Below, piece after piece: positions 23,498-35,000 of a stretch of DNA of 64,000 nucleotides. The DNA lies in the NCBI GenBank assembly GCA_963970005.1, contig CAXAMN010004114.1, forward strand, positions 222,513 to 286,512, given 5' to 3'. Every line of letters begins with the position of its first letter. Positions within the stretch are counted from its first letter, which is position 1. The notes below the pieces were generated by a model that saw only the letters and a list, made by a program, of their open reading frames with translations, was not told the origin of the DNA and made no database searches. This stretch comes from Durusdinium trenchii (lineage: Eukaryota; Sar; Dinophyceae; Suessiales; Symbiodiniaceae). Made by a program: the position numbers and the translations under genes.

Positions 23498-23518
23498 TAC
23501 ATACATACATACATACAT
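23498..23518. repeat. (ACAT)n junction between LINE copies 2 and 3
   Basis: The conserved CTCTAGGAAAAAAA 3' end of copy 2 is followed by about five ACAT units and then directly by GGCTCAAG of copy 3. Confidence 0.95.
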
Positions 23519-24077
23519 GGCTCAAGCGGTGAGCGGTTCAAGCGGGCTGCCAACGAAGACCCGCTGGTGCGCCAAGCCCCAGGCGAACATATCCAGCACT
23601 ACCACAAGAAGGACGGCCCAGGAAAAAGTTCATCTAGAACACATCCTTTGCCCGCAATCAGCAGAACACCTTCGACTTTCTTGTCGTGACCTTTTACCTC
23701 TGGCAGAGCTCGCCTGGCTTCCTCCTCGGGTTTTTGGAGGGGACTGGGGCTACTTCGCTGCCAACCTCCTCTGCCTGTTCGTGCTCGGTGCTCCGGTCAG
23801 TGCCTTCTTCCTAGGATTGCAGGACGCTTTTGAGGTGCCACTCAATCTGAACGATGACGGCCTTTCGAACTACAACATGGTGCCGGAGCTATGTCACATG
23901 TCGACACAGCCAATGTACGAACTGGATTTGGCAGGACAAGCTCAAGCCCGACACCAGATGCCGCCAATGTGGCACATGGTGGCCTGTTCTCAAGGCCAGC
24001 CAAGGAGGCACGGGCAAGGGCAAAGGACAAGGTCGACCCACCAAGACAGAAGCAACAAAACAAGCTACATGGCTTGA
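23517..24077 (+). other. Upstream open frame (putative ORF0) in LINE copy 3
   Basis: An ATG formed across the ACAT/element junction (acATGGCTCAAG) opens 186 codons, one frame behind ORF1, overlapping its first 75 codons. It includes the conserved GGDW plus the hydrophobic segment seen in copies 1 and 4. In copies 1 and 4 the junction ATG soon meets a stop, so translation from that ATG is not conserved even though the hydrophobic segment is. Confidence 0.3.
23518..23526 (+). promoter_or_regulatory. Spliced-leader relic at the 5' end of LINE copy 3
   Basis: TGGCTCAAG starts the element directly after ACAT, as in copies 1 and 4. It is followed by CGGTGAGCGGTTCAAGC, which carries a second, one-mismatch GGTTCAAG and could be an older relic. 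Confidence 0.65.
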
Positions 24078-24756
24078 GACACCACCAGGCCTAGGGAAGT
24101 TGAAGCCTTTGAAGAAGACCAAGCTCCAGAAGGAAGCCACAGACCTCCTCGAACCAGTCTGGAGTGGCATGTCCAACGAACTACAAGAAAAGCTTCAGCA
24201 CCTCGGCATTGGTCCCAAGAAACCGCCAGAGCCAGATCTCCATGAGATGCTAAAAACCCACATGGCAGCACTCCCAGCTCAGGTCCAAGAGGTCGTCGCC
24301 CGCCTCACCACACCAGCCCCGGCTTCTGAGCAAGACATAGCCATCCGGCTGAAGGGACAGGTCACTGACCTGAAGAACCTATCCACAAAAAAGACTCAGC
24401 TCCAAGAGAAGCTGGATCAAACCAAGCTGCAATATCAAACACTGCTCCAAGAAATGCAAGACCTTCAACAGAAACTCAATGATGGACAACAAGCACTCAA
24501 GCTGTTGTCCGAGGACTACATGAAAGCAGTCAATAAGGAGACGAAGCAGGCAGACCTGGACTCGGGCATGGACATCGACCCATTGCCAGCAGCAGTAGAG
24601 ACCTTTGTGGCCAACCTTGGAGTCTCACTATCTGATGAACAGAAGACACAGCTTCACGGGCTCCTCAAGCGACCCAGTGACACGGACGGTGACCTCTCCA
24701 AGCGCAGGAAAACAGACAGCCCGGCCATTGCAACACCTCCAGGGTCGTGTGGGTAA
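23854..24756 (+). CDS. LINE copy 3 ORF1 protein
   Basis: A 300-residue protein, collinear with the copy 1 ORF1 and largely identical through the coiled coil. Visible features are the C-x4-C-x14-C-x2-C motif (YVTCRHSQC...CRQCGTWWP) near residues 13-37, the GTGKGKGQG basic linker, the coiled coil around LKGQVTDLKNLSTKKTQLQ, the acidic DIDPLPAAVETF segment and the NLS-like SKRRKTD. It has no stop or frameshift. It ends at the conserved GTGGGTAAC, and an ATG one base after the stop (24758) could start ORF2 by reinitiation. Confidence 0.8.
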   Translation: MTAFRTTTWCRSYVTCRHSQCTNWIWQDKLKPDTRCRQCGTWWPVLKASQGGTGKGKGQGRPTKTEATKQATWLETPPGLGKLKPLKKTKLQKEATDLLEPVWSGMSNELQEKLQHLGIGPKKPPEPDLHEMLKTHMAALPAQVQEVVARLTTPAPASEQDIAIRLKGQVTDLKNLSTKKTQLQEKLDQTKLQYQTLLQEMQDLQQKLNDGQQALKLLSEDYMKAVNKETKQADLDSGMDIDPLPAAVETFVANLGVSLSDEQKTQLHGLLKRPSDTDGDLSKRRKTDSPAIATPPGSCG

Positions 24757-24757
24757 C

Positions 24758-27700
24758 ATGACCGTGCTGCCACATGGGTTCCAAGGGCTCCAGGTGCCGG
24801 TTCCCTTTGACGATTTTGAAAGGGCACCAACCTCAGATTTGGTTTGCCACGCTGCCTCAAACCCAGCATCGGCGGGGACTCAGCAAATGGTTTCTTGCGC
24901 AGGGGACAGTTCACAACACCATTTGCCAAACCTTTTTCAATACAACACCTCAGGGGACCCCTCAAACAAGAGTGCAGGGATATATTCTCTTGTTCATGAG
25001 GATCAGACTCCAACACAGGAGCACCTTTTTGCAACACCTCACCACTCGGCCAGCGATGGATCATCCTTCGGTGCACCAGGGCCTGAAGTGGTGAAAATTC
25101 AAGGAGGTGGCGCATCGAGACCACCCACATCAACCCACAAAGGAAGAGCCGCCATGCAGAGCACTTTCGCTTCAACAACGGAGTGCATCCTGCAAAATCT
25201 CACCATGACAGTGGGTAATCCAAGTGCTCGCTGCTACGCCAATGCGCCATGGCGAGCTTTCACATGGACATGCGCCTTGCTGCAAGAGACCAACACGCAG
25301 CCCTGGGGAAATCTCCAACTGGCAGTTCAAGAATCCCTCGAACTGGCAGAAGCAGTGGACATCCGGGAGTTGCCAGGCCTTCATCCTCTTTGGACAAAGC
25401 ATGACCTAAACATCCAAGGAGATGCAAACCACTTCGTCAACACGCTGTGGAATCACTCCCAAACGAGGGCATTCCATTACAGGCTTGCAGAAATCCAGGC
25501 AGGCGGTTACCTCAAGGATCACATCCAACAGCCTATCCTGGTGGATTTCCCAGATGACTGGCCTGAAAACTCCAGCCTCCAAGATCTCTACAACGGGTGG
25601 GCCAACACTGGCCTTGGACAATACCTGTTGGACGACAAGCCTGTGCTGATCTCCCACATTACCCGCAACACATGTGTGGAAGGAACAATCACAAAGCACG
25701 CCAAGATCCTCAATCCATATGGCACCTTCACGGTCCCTCGATCCTTGGATGGATTCGCAAGAGAGTCTGCAGAGTTTGTGCCAGTTTGTGCCAGCAGCTC
25801 TCATATGTCACCGTGGACCCAGCCACAACACCGGCCACTACTTCGCCATCCTCATCTACAGAGATCTGATGTGGTTGGCAGATGATGGTAGGCCACCGAC
25901 TCCACAACTGGCCAGCCAGGTCACTCAAATCTGGGCGGTGCACATTGACACCTTTCGAACGACACAACAGGTCCTTCGGTCTCTCCCTCCGCCAGAGGAA
26001 CCGGATTATGACCCACCTCTTCACCCAAGCCCAGAGAAGCGACCTCGATTCGAACAAGAGCATTGCCAAGTGCACTTTGCCAATATCACCACTTTTGGTA
26101 AACAGTTCCTGGACTGGTACTGGGCCCGCCAAAGTGAGGTGCACATCTTCGTTGAGACTCACCTTGACCCACAGCGACTTTGGCAGGCCACCGAGTGCGC
26201 AATCCTCATCGCGGGAGTCTACCTGAAGACTGGAGAAGGCATTCAATCAGACACAAATGCCACTATGCTGGCCAAGCTCCTGACCCTGGTTGAGTCTACG
26301 AAGCACCCTTACATCCTCCTTGGGGACTGGCAAAACAATCCTGATAGCTTCACCAGCACGGTGCTACCCTCCAAGTTCCATTTTGACATCAAAGCGCCAG
26401 ATCACAGCATCCTCACTGGCAATGTCATTGACTATGCACTGATGCACAACACGCTGGCAACAACCACGGCCCTCACCACAGACTGGGCTGTACCTTGGCG
26501 ACCACATGCACTGCTCACTTTGCACCTCAACATTGAAGCAGCCACCAAAGAATACCGACAGATCCAACACTTTCCTCCGCTGCCAGCAACTCCAGATATC
26601 GACTTCCGGCCATGGACATCCTACCAGTCCCAAGCCTTCGAGATTGAGCTGTACGGCATTCCACCCAATGACCAGGCACAAAAGTGGGCTGACTGGATCT
26701 CTTGCACTGAACAGTCCCTGCTTCAGGAGCACCCATGGGCTCCTCAAGGTCGTGGAGCCAGCTTGAAGGTCAGCATCAAACCCCTGGTGTCCACCAAGCG
26801 CGCCACTACGTGGAAAAAAGGGAAGCCTGCCTTTTGGGAACAGCTTAAAGTCAGGTTCCAATTGGCATTGAAACAACCACACACGACTCAAACTGGAGCT
26901 GTCCGTGGATACATGCAAGCCCTCCAAGATGCTCCAAAGCATTGGGTCGGACCTCCCACCTGGGGACAGCTCTTTGACACCAGCCACCACTGGCAGAGCT
27001 ACAGAGACACCCATGCAGCAGAGCTTGTGCTACACACCATTGCACATCAGCTCCGCGAAGCACAGCAAGCAGCCAATGATGAAGCCCACCTACAATACAA
27101 AGACTGGCTCAAGCAAGGAGAGACCAAAGGGCTCAGAGGTTTATTTCGAAGCCTCAAAAGCAGCGAACTCGCATGGGAGCGGCCCTACAGAAACCTCCCA
27201 CCAGATGAGAGGATGACGCAAAGGCTCCATGACTGGGGAAAACTATGGCAGATCAGACAAACGGATCAGCCACATGAACGACCCAGTCTGCAAACATCGG
27301 CCAGACAACAAGCACAACAATTGGAGCCAATCACCATTGGTCAACTGGCCTCGGTTCTCAAGCATCTTCCAGACAAAGCCTGCGGCCCTGATGCGGTGTC
27401 AGCTCAACTCCTACGCACGGCACCCCCTCTGGCACTGCAGCCGCTTCTTAAGTTGTTCCAAGACATGGAGACACAGGCGCAACTGCCAACACAACAACAG
27501 ATGCACATGGTCATCATGCTGCCCAAGACCAGCACCAAGGAGAGGCCCATCACCCTCACATCCTTACTGTACCGTGTGTGGTGCAGACTCAGGAAGCCCC
27601 TCCTCGACCAGTGGCAGAAGCAGCTGCCAACCACAATGCAACATGACAGAGCACGACCAGGGGCCCAAGTCTTACAAGTGGCTCTGGAAAGACTCCTCCG

Positions 27701-30644
27701 ACAAGAGGTCCACAAGGCTAATGGATGCCATGGAGTCACCTGCCTCATGGACATGTCCACTTTCTATGACACCATCAACCTCACCAGACTCCAACAAGAG
27801 GCACTCCAGCTTGACTACCCGCCCCTGATGTTGGAACTGGCCATGCAGCTGTACACCGGCCCCAAGGCCATAGTCGCCCCAAGGCCATAGTCGCGGAGCA
27901 AGAGATGACACCTTTCTTCACCGTCCAAAATGGAGTCCCAGCTGGATGCCCCCAAGCACCTTTGTTGGCCAAGGCCGTGCTGGCACCAGCGCTCCAGCCC
28001 TGGAAACTACAACACCCAGAGGTGCACCTCTCAAGCTGGGTCGACGATGTGGGCTTTGACACGGCTGGAAGATCGCCCAAGGCAGTTGCACAAAAGGCAG
28101 TCCAAGCATACCGGGACATGCACAGCAAACTGGAGGAACTTGGCCTCAAAGTCAATCCACAAAAAACAGCTTTCATTGCCACCGACCGCAGCACTGACAA
28201 AGCTCTCCGTGAACTCCTGCAGCCAGATGACCCGCCAGTTGAAACGGTCATGAGAGACCTCGGAGTTGACCACCAAGGGGCCAGGAGAAGGAGGATCCCG
28301 GTCATGAAACAAAGGTTGGCAAAAGCCCACAAACGCAAGGTCAAGCTCCGAACTTTGCGAATTCCCACTCTGAAGATTCGGCTACGACTTCATCGAGGCG
28401 GAGTTCAACCAGCAGCCCTCTGGGGAGTCGAAGGCCAGGGATTGGCCCCACGCTACAGGCAAGCCTTGAGACAAGCCATGGCCAAGCATCTCGCGCACCA
28501 AGCTGGAGGACTGCTTGATAGCACCTATGACCTCCATCAAAAGAAGTACATCGACCCGGCAGACCAAGTCATCATCCACCACATCAAGGCCATCCATAGC
28601 CTCATCATTTCACCAACTGCACACCAAGCAGTACCCGTGGTATACCGTTCGAGCGGCCATCACCTACCTCAAGGAATGGGGATGGCAAGCCAACAATCTG
28701 AGGCGATGGACCAGGCCGGAAACGCCACTCCTGCTCAGTAATGGACTGGAGATGCAGCAGCCTTGGTGGAAGGTTGAGCAGAACCTCTTAACGGAAGCCA
28801 AGAACCAGCGCATCAACAGAATTGCCAGCAGACCCTTCCACCATAACCTCATCACAGGCATTGACTGGCACACGTATCATGAGGTGAAGAAGACACTGCC
28901 AGCCCAAAGCAAGCATCACCTCAGCACTTGGATTCAAGCTGCTATACAATTTCGGGAGGCCACTAAGGTCAAGCAATGTCCACTGTGCCAGGTCGACGCC
29001 ATGCCCAAGCACATCCTCTGGCTCTGCAAGTGGCACAAATCCCAGAAGCATGAAGCCATGCCGCCAGAATGGATGGAAAGGATCACTTCCAAGGATGAAG
29101 AACCACTGTGGTCCACTGGATGGATCCCTTTAGAGCCCCAAGAGCACAAGCAACAGGACCATCCCTACCAAGGCCATGGGTGTTGGGCTGGACTGGACAC
29201 AATCGCACCCACACCGTACAGTGGATGGGCCTACACACTGGATGCCACTCCGTCCACCTATGATGACAGAACACAGATATGGGTGTTCGGGCTTTGCGCA
29301 CACACCATGGCTCTTGGCCAACTCAAACGTCTGGGAGCGATCACTGGCGCCCCCACAGGAGAACAAACCAAGGCCAGAGCTTTACTGGCAGGAGTTGTGG
29401 CCCTGCCCAAACACACTTCCACACCCGCCAAGGTCATTGTGCAGATTGCCACTGTGTGGGAAGCCTGGCACCAGCCCCGCAGCAGACCACCTTTCCAGGA
29501 CCTCCTGGAAGACATTACCGACCAAGATTACAGCCGCATTTCAGTGCTGTACATTCCTCGGCAAACCAGAACACCAGACGCACCAGGCAATGAGCCCCAG
29601 CTCAGGAAACGCCAAAGGGACTTGGCCCTGGCTGCGTGGGAGCGTTCCAAGCAATTCCAGAATCCTAAAAAGGACGAATGGCAACGCATCTTGGACTCCG
29701 ACCACAAACAAATTTACCGCCACGCGGTCCAACGGCTGGCCAAGATCTATGAAGACCCACAGCATTACGTCCACCAGAAAGCTTCCAAGCATCAAGGCAA
29801 ACACACCAAAAACTTCAAGAGGGACTTGGTGAAGCAATGTGCCAACCGCTGGACAGACAACCATCACAGATGGGAGCCACACCGAAGTGGGTATCAGTGC
29901 ACAGCGTGTGGAGCCAGAATGCATCAAGGCTTGACCAAAGACATCCTGGAAACCCGACTTCAGGAAGACTGCCCGCAGGTCAAGACGGATGTGTACAGTC
30001 AGCCGGCCAAAGACGAACCACTGCCCAAGAAGCCCACACGGGCTCAAATCATCAAAGACATCCTGCATCGGCAACAACAGCAGCCACTGGCACCTGAGGA
30101 ACACCATTATGCAGAAACTGCTGGCTACCTCAAGTGCCTAAAATGTGGGGTCAACACCCACAAAAGGATCAACGAAGAGGCCTTCCAGACCTTCCTGGCT
30201 TCTCCCTGCATTGATCGGGCTTTTCCACAGCCACCACATGGGCACCCAAGTCACTCCCTCTGGCAGAAGGGAGGCAAAGTCCGATGCCTACAATGTGGAG
30301 CAACATGGAACCTGGATAGTGAACAACGCATCATCACCAACCAGCTGCTCACCAAAGTCTGCAAAGGAGCAAGCACCAAGGGATCTCCTCCGCTCAGTGA
30401 TTTCTTCAAAAAGAAGGAACCCTCCACCAGCTCCAGCACACAGCATGGCCCTACGGCACCGGCAGCCACAGCAGCTCAGCCCACTCCGAGGAGGCTGAAC
30501 TTTCAAACTGCATTGGATGCCAAAGAGCACGAGGAAGAACCCACCACAAGCATGTCTGCTGAGGCCATGAACCCCAGCCCCAGGGCAGACACAGGATCCG
30601 ACACTCAAGACGACCTTCCTGGCTTCGCAGTCGAGTTCTTCTGA
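24758..30644 (+). pseudogene. LINE copy 3 ORF2, broken by duplications and deletions
   Basis: Same domain order as copy 1. The protease Cys box NPSARCYANAPWR and the His box ICHRGPSHNTGHYFAIL are both present, but a 10-bp tandem duplication at 25774-25793 shifts the frame between them. The endonuclease jumps from VETHLDPQ to LWQATE near 26174, losing about 54 residues, so it is probably inactive. The RT holds CLMDMSTFYD, but an exact 17-bp tandem duplication (27860-27893) shifts the frame before motif B; GVPAGCPQAP and SSWVDDVGFD lie in the next frame. A further deletion and frame change near 28605 removes part of the thumb-linked region. The C-terminal part is intact, with SPPLSDFFKKK and the end VEFF. 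Confidence 0.85.
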
Positions 30645-30758
30645 GTTGAAACAAGGACACCAACTTCTGAACCGACTGAGGCCCTCTTGCGCTAGCATCG
30701 GCCTAAGGCCCTTCCAGATGGCCAACATGGCCAAACTCAGCAACTATAGAAGAAAAAA

Positions 30759-30796
30759 ATACATACATACATACATACATACATACATACATACAT
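30759..30796. repeat. (ACAT)n junction between LINE copies 3 and 4
   Basis: An A-tract and then about nine ACAT units, followed directly by GGCTCAAG of copy 4. Confidence 0.95.
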
Positions 30797-30804
30797 GGCT
30801 CAAG
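30796..30804 (+). promoter_or_regulatory. Spliced-leader relic at the 5' end of LINE copy 4
   Basis: TGGCTCAAG again follows ACAT directly. The next bases, CTGTGAGTGGTTCAAGC, align with copy 3 and also repeat a GGTTCAAG. Confidence 0.65.
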
Positions 30805-31021
30805 CTGTGAGTGGTTCAAGCAGGCAGCCCCCATAAAGACCTGCTTGTGCGTTGCTCCCCACGCACCACGTGTGCCTTTCGAACCACCTCACAGACACCG
30901 CCTCTGAGGGTCCCAAGGGCAAGCGTCCTACTCCCGTGATCTCACGACATCTCCATCAACGCTCTTGTCGACCTCTCCGCCACTTGGCATTTGCTCGCTG
31001 CTTCCAGGTTGAGGACCATCA

Positions 31022-31136
31022 GGGGACTGGGCCTTCTTGACACTACTCGCCTTCGGCCTGTTCGTGAAAGGGGCCACCCTGTTTGCCCACCTGTTTGTGT
31101 TTTTCGAGGCCACCAAAGTGCTCGACATCAGGTTCT
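31022..31136 (+). other. Upstream hydrophobic segment in LINE copy 4
   Basis: In the frame one step behind ORF1 the sequence encodes GDWAFLTLLAFGLFVKGAT and then FAHLFVFFEATK. It aligns with the GDW hydrophobic segments of copies 1 and 3. No in-frame ATG starts it in this copy. Confidence 0.3.
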
Positions 31137-32015
31137 ATGACAGGCCAATGGGGAAGAGCCTACATGACCTGCTCCAAGCACGGCTGCGCGAACTGGATCT
31201 GGACAGACCGAATGAAGACAGGAAGCAAATGTCGAAGATGTGGGACCTGGTGGCCTACACCATCGGGTGGCACAGGCAAGGGCAAAGGCTATGGGCGACC
31301 AGCCTACCAGGCTTCAGCCAACACCTCATGGCTGGATGCCCCGCCAGGCCTATCCAAGCTCAAGCCCCTCAAGAAGACCAAAGTGCAGCGAGAAGCCACA
31401 GATCTCCTGACAACGAGCTGGTCAGCTCTGCCAGAAGATACGCAGACAAAACTGCAAGCGCTCGGCATAGGACCCAGCAAGCCTGAGGAGCCGGAATTGA
31501 CCGACATCCTCAAGTCCCACATGGATGCATTGCCACCACAGGTTCAGCAGATCGTCACAAAGCTCACCGCACCTGAACCTTGCACCGAACGTGACATAGC
31601 AACCAAACTCAAAGGACAGGTGACGGAGTTGAAAGCCATGTCCATCAGGAAGAACCAACTTCAGGAGAAGATTGATGGTGTCAAGGCCCAATATGCCTCA
31701 TTGCTCACGGACATGCAGGACCTCCAAGGCAAACTTGCTGAAGGGCAAAAAGCTTTGCACCAGCTCTCACAAGACTACATGAAGGCCATCAACCAGACTC
31801 CAGCCCCCACGGCACTGGCCCCGGGATCAGCCGAGCCTGAACAGATCCCCATGGCAGTTGAATCCTTTTTACACAGCCTTGGCATTTCGCTCACTGAAGA
31901 GCAGAAGAACCAACTCCATGGCCTCTTGAAGAGGCCCAATCAAGATCCAGATGATCCCACGAAGCGGAGGAAAACAGATGGCGCCGTCACACCACCACAA
32001 GGACATGGTGGGTAA
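31137..32015 (+). CDS. LINE copy 4 ORF1 protein
   Basis: A 292-residue protein, a diverged version of the copy 1 and 3 ORF1s with no break. The start is ATG 31137 (MTGQWGRAYMTC), placed by alignment with the other copies. The zinc-binding motif is kept (TCSKHGC...CRRCGTWWP), as are the GTGKGKGYG linker, the coiled coil around LKGQVTELKAMSIRKNQLQ, the GISLTEEQKNQLHGLLKRP segment and the NLS-like TKRRKTD. Conservation of these points across subfamilies supports selection on ORF1. It ends at GTGGGTAAC like the others. Confidence 0.78.
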   Translation: MTGQWGRAYMTCSKHGCANWIWTDRMKTGSKCRRCGTWWPTPSGGTGKGKGYGRPAYQASANTSWLDAPPGLSKLKPLKKTKVQREATDLLTTSWSALPEDTQTKLQALGIGPSKPEEPELTDILKSHMDALPPQVQQIVTKLTAPEPCTERDIATKLKGQVTELKAMSIRKNQLQEKIDGVKAQYASLLTDMQDLQGKLAEGQKALHQLSQDYMKAINQTPAPTALAPGSAEPEQIPMAVESFLHSLGISLTEEQKNQLHGLLKRPNQDPDDPTKRRKTDGAVTPPQGHGG

Positions 32016-32031
32016 CAGGGACGGCAAGGAC

Positions 32032-35000
32032 ATGCAGGGGTGGACTTTTCCGTTGCCTGACGATGATTCATGGTCATGTGATGGAACTGAAGAGTCCGAC
32101 AGGGGTACACAGTTCGCATCGAACACCAGTTTTGCCCAAGAACAAATTGACAATTTGGCACCACCACACCCAAGGTGGCCATGTTTTGATGGCTCAACAG
32201 CACCCACCATTGGCAATGGAGCAGGGGTTCTTTCATTCTCCACCAATGACCAGGAGTGGCTGAGGGCCTCAAACCGCACCAAATGGGATTGCCGTGCTGC
32301 TTCAGGCTCAGGGCGGACGCAGTTTCAAGATGACTGCAACAGTGTGGGGGATAACACACAAGATGTCCAGAACCAACAAGCACACGGACACACCTCTTTG
32401 CACCACATGGGAACTCAATCCGTTGCAGGGGAGCAGCAACACATTGAGACTTTTCCACAAAGTCAGTCAAACCCTTTTTTACAACCACCGACAGCCTGTG
32501 CTCCTGCGCATGGACCGTGCCTGAAGCTCACTGGTGGGGCACCAGACCAACCGAGCTCCACCTGGGACACGGATTCGCATCACCATAGTATGAGCACACA
32601 ATACTATGCTTCCACTACCGACTTGCTCCTCCAGAACTTGAGCATGGTAGTGGGAAATCCCAGCGCCAGGTGCTATGCAAATGCACCATGGCGAGCCTTC
32701 TGCTGGATGTGCGCCTATCTAGCGGAGTTCAACAGAGACCCCTGGGGCGTCATCAAAGAAGCAGTGCAAACCTCCTTGGAACTTTCAGAGCCGGTGGACA
32801 TCCAACAACTACCTGGACTTCACCAGCTGTGGCAAAAACATGACCTAAATGTGGAAGGAGATGCGGCACATTTTGTCCACTCGCTATGGATCCACTCACA
32901 GACGAGGGTGATGCAGTACAGACACACGAAGGGGGCTATGTGAAGGAACACATCCAACTGCCCCTCATTGTGGACTACCCAGACGAGTACTTGGACGAGA
33001 TCACCTGGCAAGAACTCATGAACTGCTGGGCAAACCACGGCTATGGACAGTACCTCAGCGATGACAAACTCATCCATGTCAGCCACATCAACCGAGCCGT
33101 CACCATTGAGGGCACAGTCACAAAACACAAACGGGCCCTCAATCCCCACGGACCATATACAGTCCCCAGATCCCTTGACGGATTCTCCCGGGCCAGTGCG
33201 GAATACCTCCCAATGGCATACATTTGCCACCGCGGCCCCACCCATGACACAGGGCATTACTACACCATTTTGGTGTACAAAGACCTGATGTGGATTGCAG
33301 ACGACGGGGCCACCCCAAAAGTCCTCCCATTCTTAACACCACAAATTGCTGGCCAAATCGTTCAAGTCTGGGGCATCCAGACTTCCGCCCTGCTCACCCC
33401 GAGGCAGATAGCCAGGGCTTTGCCGCCCCCAGAGAGCCCGGACTACGATCCACCGCTCCACAGCACCCCGCCCAAGAAAGCACGACACACCCAGGACAAC
33501 ATGAGACTGAATGTGGCCAACATCACTGCTTTCGGCAAGGGAACCTTGGATTGGTACTGGACCAGAGACAACGAGATCTATGTGATGATCGAGACCCATT
33601 TAGACCAACAAAAGCACCAGTCCATGTGTCAATACTTTGAGGTCAGAGGCAGGCATGCTTTTGGATATCCTGCACAAGCAAACACCACCAATGACGGAAC
33701 CCATGGAGGCATCCTCATCGTCCATGACACAGCCCACGGACTGACCCAGCTCGAGTCCTATGACATAGCCGGATGCGGCTACCAAGCTTTCCTCTGGGAA
33801 GCCAAGGCCAGATCCATCATGGTGGTGGCGGTGTATTTCAAGACCAATGAAACCATCCAGGGCACCACCAATTCCCAGATCCTGGCCCGCATCCTGGCCC
33901 TGCTCCAAGCCACCAACAGGCAATTCATCCTGGTTGGCGATTGGAACAACCATCCGGAGCATTTCCAGAGCACTGTGCTCAGCTCTATCACCAACTCCGA
34001 AACTTTCCTCCTTTGTCAAACATCCCGGACATCGGATTCAGAGCTTGGAGCACATATGTCACCCAGGTTGAGGATTTAGTGCTCTACGAAAGCCCACCAA
34101 ATGAGGCCGCCCGGGGCTTGGCAAACTGGGTCTCCGTCACAGAGCAATACCTGCTCCAGCAACACCCGTGGGCACCACAAGGCCGAGCAGCCAACCTAAC
34201 GACCCAGCACCAACCACTGGTCCCAACCAAAGCCGGAGGGATATGGAAGAAAGGGAAAGCAGCCTACTGGGAACAAATCCAAGCCCGGCTCAACCTCATC
34301 GAGCACCAACCCGCTAAGGCACCAGGAGCCATCAAGGGGCTCAACCTTGCACTCCATCAGGTGCAACACCATTGGTTGGGAGACCAAACCTGGGCCCAAT
34401 TCATGGATACCAAACAACACTGGCTCCAATACAGGGATGATCGCACTTTCGAGTTGATGAAACAAACAGTGCAACACCAGCTTGACGCCGCCCAAACCCA
34501 AAGCCGCGAAGAGTCCTGCCTGCAATATGCGGAATGGATCAGACAGGGCGAGACCAAAGGCCTTCGAGGACTTTTCCGCTCTCTCAAGGCCAGTGAGCTT
34601 TCCTGGCAGAGACCCTACAGGGACATCCCCATGGCGGACCGAATGCGACACCGCATGCGGGCCTGTCATTGTCACGGACAGGGTCATCCACAAAGAACTG
34701 GAAAAGCTTCTCGGACCAGACGACCCACCCATCCAGTCCGTGATGAGAGATCTTGGGATTGATCATTCCGCCGGAAGGAGAAGACGCATAGCCACCCTCC
34801 AACAGAGGTTCAAGAAGAACAAGCAAAGGCGGATCAAACTACGCAGCCTCAAGCTGCCCAACATGAGCACCAGACTCAGACTCCACAGAGGCGGAGTACA
34901 ACCAGTGGCCTTCTGGGGCTTTGAAGGCCAAGGACTAGCCCCAAGGTACAGAATGGCACTTCGCCAAGGGCTGGCCACACACCTTGGCCTACATCAAGGT

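Larger units (their letters stand above)
18453..23518 (+). mobile_element. LINE copy 2, 5'-truncated
   Basis: About 5.1 kb. It lacks the leader, ORF1 and the protease domain: homology to copy 1 begins at the codons for DTF in the linker before the endonuclease (copy 1 position about 13311). The 3' end has the same A-tract plus (ACAT)n. The truncation point falls where the element itself carries CACATCGACAC, so the junction shares ACAT with the target repeat. The copy has one frameshift near 20990 and is otherwise open. Confidence 0.9.
23519..30796 (+). mobile_element. LINE copy 3, full length but mutated
   Basis: About 7.3 kb, with the same 5' terminus as copies 1 and 4 and the same A-tract plus ACAT tail. 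ORF1 is intact. ORF2 has at least three frame breaks (near 25784, 27877 and 28605) and several internal deletions, including about 54 residues of the endonuclease. It is closest to copy 1, so the two belong to one subfamily. Confidence 0.9.

Noticed and set aside
27105-27113. A second TGGCTCAAG, inside LINE copy 3
   Set aside because: It encodes Trp-Leu-Lys in the conserved ORF2 frame and is not at an element end. One such 9-mer in this much sequence is expected by chance.
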